From the IMG/VR virus record IMGVR_UViG_3300021335_001443, positions 1-33,950 of that record: a stretch of 33,950 nt of DNA; one strand, written 5' to 3'. Source of the stretch: a virus. The notes below the pieces were generated by a model, which searched no databases, was not told the origin of the DNA, and saw only the letters and a list, made by a program, of their open reading frames with translations. Positions 30,181 to 33,950 of this stretch are shown here, piece after piece. A program made the position numbers and the translations under genes. Positions within the stretch are counted from its first letter, which is position 1; each line of letters starts with the position of its first letter.

Positions 30181-31447
30181 TGATTTTGTAGCCCTGTTTC
30201 ATGTAGTAGGCTTTTCTCATCTGAGCCTGCTTTGAAACAGTTCTGCCTTTGAGTAAAAGGTCTACTACAACAGGGTCCTGTTTATTCTCTGCCTTTCTAA
30301 TAACCCGACCAACTAGTTGTTCCAGCAGAGGTTCATTGTTGAGAGGGGTACTTAGAATAAGGCAACTTAAGTCATTGATAGATATACCTTCGGAGAAGAT
30401 GTTTGTACTCCCATAGAGTACTTTAGCTTTGCCATCTCGTAGTTTATCTATCTCTCGGTTTCTATCTTTAGTGCTACCTACCACGCAAATGCTTTTTGGG
30501 GTAAGTTCTGCACATCTTTCTAGAAGTCGGGTTCTAGCTCCGACAACTAAGACTTTATGCCCTTTCGATGCATATGATGCCGCGATTACTGCAACTGCTT
30601 TTTGATATTCTGAACTATACGCAAGCTCATTTACCTTTTCTGCCCATGTCTGAACACCGTCAGCCACTAGAAAAGGTAAAGCTATTCTATGCACTGTTGG
30701 CACCATAAAGTTTTCTCGTGGTGGAGTAAACTTAGTGGTACCAAAGTAATCTTGGAACAACACATGCAGCCCGTCTTTTCTAGCATTAGAGGCAGATAGA
30801 CCTATCTTATATGTAGCATCTATACTATCTAGAATATTAGAAAAAGACTTTGCTGGGATATGATGACACTCATCTACCATAACCGTACCAAATAACTTAT
30901 TATAGCTAGTTTTATGCTTTCTAGCTAAAGTTTGTATATTGGCAATAGTAATGGGCTGAGAAGTATCGAAAGAACCGGAACCCACAATAGAAGGTTTAAA
31001 CCCATATACTTTTTCTACTTCTTTAGCCCATTGATCTCTAAGAGCTAGAGTGTGTACGATAATTAGTGTTTTTTGTCCCAACTTACCCGCAATAGCCAGC
31101 CCTGTAAATGTTTTACCCCATGAAGTCCAAGCGTTGATAAAGCAATCTGAATTTACTTTATCATAGACTTCTTTTTGTGCCGGTCTAAGATCATACTTAA
31201 ACTTCGGAAACTCAACAGGAACCTTATTACGCCGATCTTCTATTTCATAGTATGGCGGTATAAGATCTACCCTCCCACTGGGTATTGCTAGTAAATTTTC
31301 GTTAATTATTCTTACATTGCTTATAATTTTTGGAGGTAGCTCTGGTCTATAACTAGGGATCTTATAAGTAAGTGCTTCAAGCATTTCTTTCTGCACTTCT
31401 GGACTGTTGTCCAAGTAAATCCTATTAGTTATAATTGCTTTAGTCAT
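30170..31447 (-). CDS. SF2 DNA helicase (T4 UvsW / T5 D10-like)
   Basis: 425 residues. N-terminal 80 residues form a separate small domain as in UvsW. Helicase motifs: DLRPAQ (Q-like, 86-91), Walker A with W107-T-S-W-G-K-T113 (AWTSWGKTFTG), TLIIVHT (Ia), D192-E-C-H-H (motif II), GLSASNARKDG (motif III region, SAS in place of the usual SAT), and QLVGRVIRKAE (motif VI with arginine fingers). Works on branched DNA: fork regression and Holliday junction migration, and in T4 the shift from origin to recombination-dependent replication. It overlaps phoH by 8 bases. Confidence 0.92.
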   Translation of the reverse strand: MTKAIITNRIYLDNSPEVQKEMLEALTYKIPSYRPELPPKIISNVRIINENLLAIPSGRVDLIPPYYEIEDRRNKVPVEFPKFKYDLRPAQKEVYDKVNSDCFINAWTSWGKTFTGLAIAGKLGQKTLIIVHTLALRDQWAKEVEKVYGFKPSIVGSGSFDTSQPITIANIQTLARKHKTSYNKLFGTVMVDECHHIPAKSFSNILDSIDATYKIGLSASNARKDGLHVLFQDYFGTTKFTPPRENFMVPTVHRIALPFLVADGVQTWAEKVNELAYSSEYQKAVAVIAASYASKGHKVLVVGARTRLLERCAELTPKSICVVGSTKDRNREIDKLRDGKAKVLYGSTNIFSEGISINDLSCLILSTPLNNEPLLEQLVGRVIRKAENKQDPVVVDLLLKGRTVSKQAQMRKAYYMKQGYKINDL

Positions 31448-32087
31448 AAAGTTCTTGCTTTACTGTTAGATACTCTTTAACAATACCGCTTCTAACGATA
31501 TGCTTTACCTCAAACTCAACCAAATCAAAATAATTTGGCATACTTCTTAGTATGTGTAAGAATCTGTCTAGGCCGGAACCTTTTAAGTCAGACTGTTTTG
31601 CGTCGCCACAAAAGCTAATCTTACAGTTTTCTCCTAGCCTAGTGATGATGGAGTCCAGTTCATGAAATGTCATATTTTGAAACTCATCAACAATAATATG
31701 ACAGTCTTCTAGCGTGATACCACGCAGGTAAGATGATGTCATAAATTCTACTTGTTTATGCTTGTTCTTGAAAAGTCTGTATGCCTGATTGTTGTCATAA
31801 AGGAACGTAAAGATTTCTTCGTAAGGCATTTCATATACCTTTACTTTTTCATCTAGTGATCCTGGCAAGAATCCGACTTCTCTTGTTGGAACCGCACTTC
31901 TGACAATAATTAGCTTATCTACTTCATCCAGTTCTATGGCTCGCATTGCCTTATAAACTGCAAGAAGGGATTTTCCAGTACCAGCGGCACCATAGATAAC
32001 CATATTCTTGTCACTTTTTAATACTCTACCTTGTGCAGCGTTTAGAGGCTTCAGCCTCATTAAGTCTAACTTTTGTTTTTGAGACAT
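31440..32087 (-). CDS. phoH: PhoH-like ATPase
   Basis: 215 residues, P-loop ATPase of the PhoH family, very common in marine phages. Walker A GAAGTGKS (33-40), the family phrase LIIVRSAVPTREVGFLPGSL, the segment with SYLRGITLEDCHIIVDEFQNM holding Walker B, SFCGDAKQSDL (sensor) and the closing HIVRSGIVKEYL. Function in phages is unresolved; bacterial PhoH proteins have been linked to RNA helicase and nuclease activity, often with phosphate stress. It starts at a TAATG overlap with the previous gene and lies in the replication operon, so a nucleic-acid role is likely. Confidence 0.93.
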   Translation of the reverse strand: MSQKQKLDLMRLKPLNAAQGRVLKSDKNMVIYGAAGTGKSLLAVYKAMRAIELDEVDKLIIVRSAVPTREVGFLPGSLDEKVKVYEMPYEEIFTFLYDNNQAYRLFKNKHKQVEFMTSSYLRGITLEDCHIIVDEFQNMTFHELDSIITRLGENCKISFCGDAKQSDLKGSGLDRFLHILRSMPNYFDLVEFEVKHIVRSGIVKEYLTVKQELYD

Positions 32088-32611
32088 TACACTTTCTTTA
32101 CTGTGCTGGTACAGTCTTCTTTAAGTATATTGTAGAGTTTCCAAGGATAGCCTTTATAGTAGAGCATTTGTGCATAACTACCTGTAGGTGGCCTGGCTAC
32201 TTCTACTGGAAAGTTAACTCCGTCCAGTAAGAGAATCGAGTATGTACCTCTATAGACGACTTCTTCGATTCTGTGGCAAACTAGTTTTTCTAGTCGTGTC
32301 TTTCTATACTTAATTATTTTTCCGTACTTATCAATGTACCAGCCTATTGAAGACTTACTATCTTTGACCAATTCCACAATATTAAATCTTACTAGCTTTA
32401 ATTTGAAGAGTTTTTGTGGTGTTAGCAGTCTTCTACCCCCAAGGGTTTTGTGATTTACGTTACGGTCATCAATAACTTTCCCGTTTACAGTTACGATACC
32501 GTCTATTGCTAGAGGTTCTGCTTGTAACTTGTAAACGGGAAAGTCTATAACCTTGGAGTTATCAATCGTACTATAGGTATAATTTTTCGAACTTTCCAAA
32601 AGAATAGTCAT
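32087..32611 (-). CDS. Hypothetical protein between DNA polymerase and phoH
   Basis: 174 residues with no recognised family. Basic and probably beta-rich (PVYKLQAEPLAIDGIVTVNG, WYIDKYGKIIKYRKTRLEKL, YSILLLDGVNFPVEVARPP). The IDGIV..NGKVIDDRN part and the later RPPTGSYAQMLYYKGYPW part could be two small domains. GAGG sits before the ATG, and the gene begins 41 bases inside the polymerase gene, so it is coupled to it. Position alone hints at a polymerase accessory or DNA-binding role; I see no motif that proves it. Confidence 0.6.
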   Translation of the reverse strand: MTILLESSKNYTYSTIDNSKVIDFPVYKLQAEPLAIDGIVTVNGKVIDDRNVNHKTLGGRRLLTPQKLFKLKLVRFNIVELVKDSKSSIGWYIDKYGKIIKYRKTRLEKLVCHRIEEVVYRGTYSILLLDGVNFPVEVARPPTGSYAQMLYYKGYPWKLYNILKEDCTSTVKKV

Positions 32612-33950
32612 CGCCTACCTCAAAATCGGTACCAATCGGACAAGCTGGAATGGTTAGACCACGATCAGCTTGAACAAATTGCTTGAGAGCGGTATTGTAC
32701 TGCTCTACTTGATCCTCTTTTACTTCTGCCAAGATCGAGTCATGTACTAGGGCAAATATCTTTGCGTCTAGTTTTTCACGCTCGATATAGTTTTGCATAT
32801 CAATAGCACCTAGCAGATTAATGTCTGAGGAAGGAGACTGAATCAAAAAATTAATACCAGAACGAACTTCATGCGCGACAACTCCTTGATTATCGCTAGT
32901 AATATTGCGAAGGCGGCGCTTACGACCAAAATGACTATAAACAAAGCCATTATTGAGAATAAGCTCTTCAGACTTCTTAAGCCAAGACTTTAAGCTACGG
33001 AAGGTTCCAAAGTATTCATCAATAACACGTTGGGCTTCCGACTTGGAAAAGTAACTCCCGGAATCTTTAGTAACCTGGGCGGAAATCTTGTTTGCGCCTG
33101 CACCATACAAGATTCCAAAAGTTACAGCCTTAGCGGCCTGTCTGCGATCTCCATAGTATTCTGCAACGTCTTCGATCGCACACGGAAGATTAAAGACTTT
33201 CTTAGCAATAGAGCTGTGAAAGTTGCCGCCTTCCTGAAACACTGCCATAAGTTCTTTATCCTTAGATAGGATCGCTGCAATATAAACTTCGGCAGTGGTA
33301 AGGTCCATAGAAACAATCTTGTAACCATCTCGTGCTTTAATACAACCCTTAACAGCAGGATTATCTCTAGGCAACTGTTGCATGTTTAGTTTACCACTAG
33401 AGGAGAGTCTACCCGACGTGGTACCATGCAGGTTAAAGTTTGTTCTAAGGCGTCCATCCCGGTTAAGCTGTGGTATAATCTTGTCAAGGTAAGTATTCTT
33501 AATTTTAGAATCTTTACGAATGTTCAAGATCAGCTTAGGGATTTCGTGTTGTTCTGCTAGAATTTCCAGCACTTCGGCATTGGTTGAGTCAGCACCAGTA
33601 CCTGTCTTGATACCTGTAGGCTGCAAGCCCACGTAATCAAACAGCAGCTTACGAAGCTGTTGTACTGACCCAGGATTGAAAGGCTGTGCTTGATCGAGTT
33701 CAAACTCTTCTACCTTATCAAAACTGCGAAGTTGTTGCGAGTTAGCCTCAAGCTGGCTTTCCATAGTGCTTTGAGCAATACGCAAACGCTCCTCATCAAA
33801 AGGAACACCATTGTCTTGTATCTTGCCTAGGAATCGCATACCTGGAATAAGAATCTTGTCATAGAGGTCTTTTAACCGAGGATTCTTATCTACTGCACGT
33901 CGAAACTTATTATAAAGGATAAATGTCACACAAGCGTCGATAGCAGCATA
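32571..33950 (-). CDS. DNA polymerase I, family A (5' end outside window)
   Basis: The frame is open to the right edge; the GTG at 33929 is internal. The visible 459 residues start with YAAIDACV, the Y-x3-D Exo III motif of the 3'-5' proofreading domain. The polymerase domain follows: motif A DLTTAEVYIAA (usual D-Y-S-Q-I-E), motif B RRQAAKAVTFGILYGAG (O helix) and motif C LVHDSILAEV, where Ser stands in place of the common Glu after HD. The residue at the E. coli 762 position is Phe. Replicates the phage genome; a FEN is supplied by a separate gene downstream. The C-terminus overlaps the next gene by 41 bases. Confidence 0.95.
   Translation of the reverse strand, partial: YAAIDACVTFILYNKFRRAVDKNPRLKDLYDKILIPGMRFLGKIQDNGVPFDEERLRIAQSTMESQLEANSQQLRSFDKVEEFELDQAQPFNPGSVQQLRKLLFDYVGLQPTGIKTGTGADSTNAEVLEILAEQHEIPKLILNIRKDSKIKNTYLDKIIPQLNRDGRLRTNFNLHGTTSGRLSSSGKLNMQQLPRDNPAVKGCIKARDGYKIVSMDLTTAEVYIAAILSKDKELMAVFQEGGNFHSSIAKKVFNLPCAIEDVAEYYGDRRQAAKAVTFGILYGAGANKISAQVTKDSGSYFSKSEAQRVIDEYFGTFRSLKSWLKKSEELILNNGFVYSHFGRKRRLRNITSDNQGVVAHEVRSGINFLIQSPSSDINLLGAIDMQNYIEREKLDAKIFALVHDSILAEVKEDQVEQYNTALKQFVQADRGLTIPACPIGTDFEVGDDYSFGKFEKLYL

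Noticed and set aside
1-33950. Temperate or prophage origin
   Set aside because: No integrase, excisionase, repressor or attachment-like repeat in the window, and the replication set is that of lytic phages; the rest of the genome is unseen, so this is not proof.
1-33950. tRNA genes, CRISPR arrays and insertion sequences
   Set aside because: No cloverleaf, regularly spaced repeat or transposase was seen on either strand; coding density leaves almost no room for them.

Overview
The window is part of the genome of a tailed double-stranded DNA phage with siphovirus morphology. The plus strand carries an HK97-type head gene followed by a lambda-type tail module: tail terminator, tube, frameshifting chaperones, tape measure, and M, L, K, I and J homologues. 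The minus strand carries a large replication, recombination and nucleotide-metabolism set: family A polymerase, PhoH, UvsW/D10-like helicase, SSB, SbcC/SbcD (T4 gp46/47-like), resolvase, flap exonuclease and class I ribonucleotide reductase. This mix, with a 2OG-Fe(II) oxygenase, is typical of lytic phages of aquatic Gram-negative bacteria. No integrase, repressor, tRNA, rRNA, CRISPR or insertion sequence was seen. Host and taxon cannot be named from the sequence alone.

Plus strand, 1-19800: major capsid protein (5' end outside the window), head-tail connector, a long neck/head-tail joining candidate, tail terminator, major tail protein, a terminator overlapped by a promoter, two overlapping tail-assembly chaperone frames, the 1342-residue tape measure protein, two tandem M-like proteins, L-like Fe-S protein, K-like peptidase, I-like protein, the 1405-residue J-like tip protein, two tip accessory proteins and one orphan gene. 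Genes abut or overlap (ATGA, TAATG, TTGA and GTGA junctions), so this looks like one late operon with a reset point near 5450.

Minus strand, 33950-19812, read right to left: DNA polymerase (5' end outside), unknown gene, PhoH, SF2 helicase, SprT-like metallopeptidase, unknown gene, SSB, SbcD, SbcC, Hjc-like resolvase, FEN exonuclease, NrdA, NrdB, 2OG-Fe(II) oxygenase, capsule-synthesis-like transferase and SAM methyltransferase. The two strands converge at about 19800, where each appears to have its own intrinsic terminator.

The observations most worth a second look are: (1) a terminator whose 5' arm overlaps the predicted start site of a promoter, so that incoming transcripts would stop while new ones escape; (2) a pair of back-to-back promoters at 29776-29852, the right-hand one near-consensus and antisense, followed by a possible terminator about 60 nt on (candidate short antisense RNA); (3) a +1 or -2 frameshift joining the tail chaperones; (4) a carbohydrate-binding-like insertion between the cysteine pairs of the L-like Fe-S tail protein; (5) an oxygenase, transferase and methyltransferase cassette at the end of the replication operon; (6) strong GC-rich hairpins without a U-tract after the capsid and SSB genes. 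There is no gene-free stretch longer than about 100 bases.
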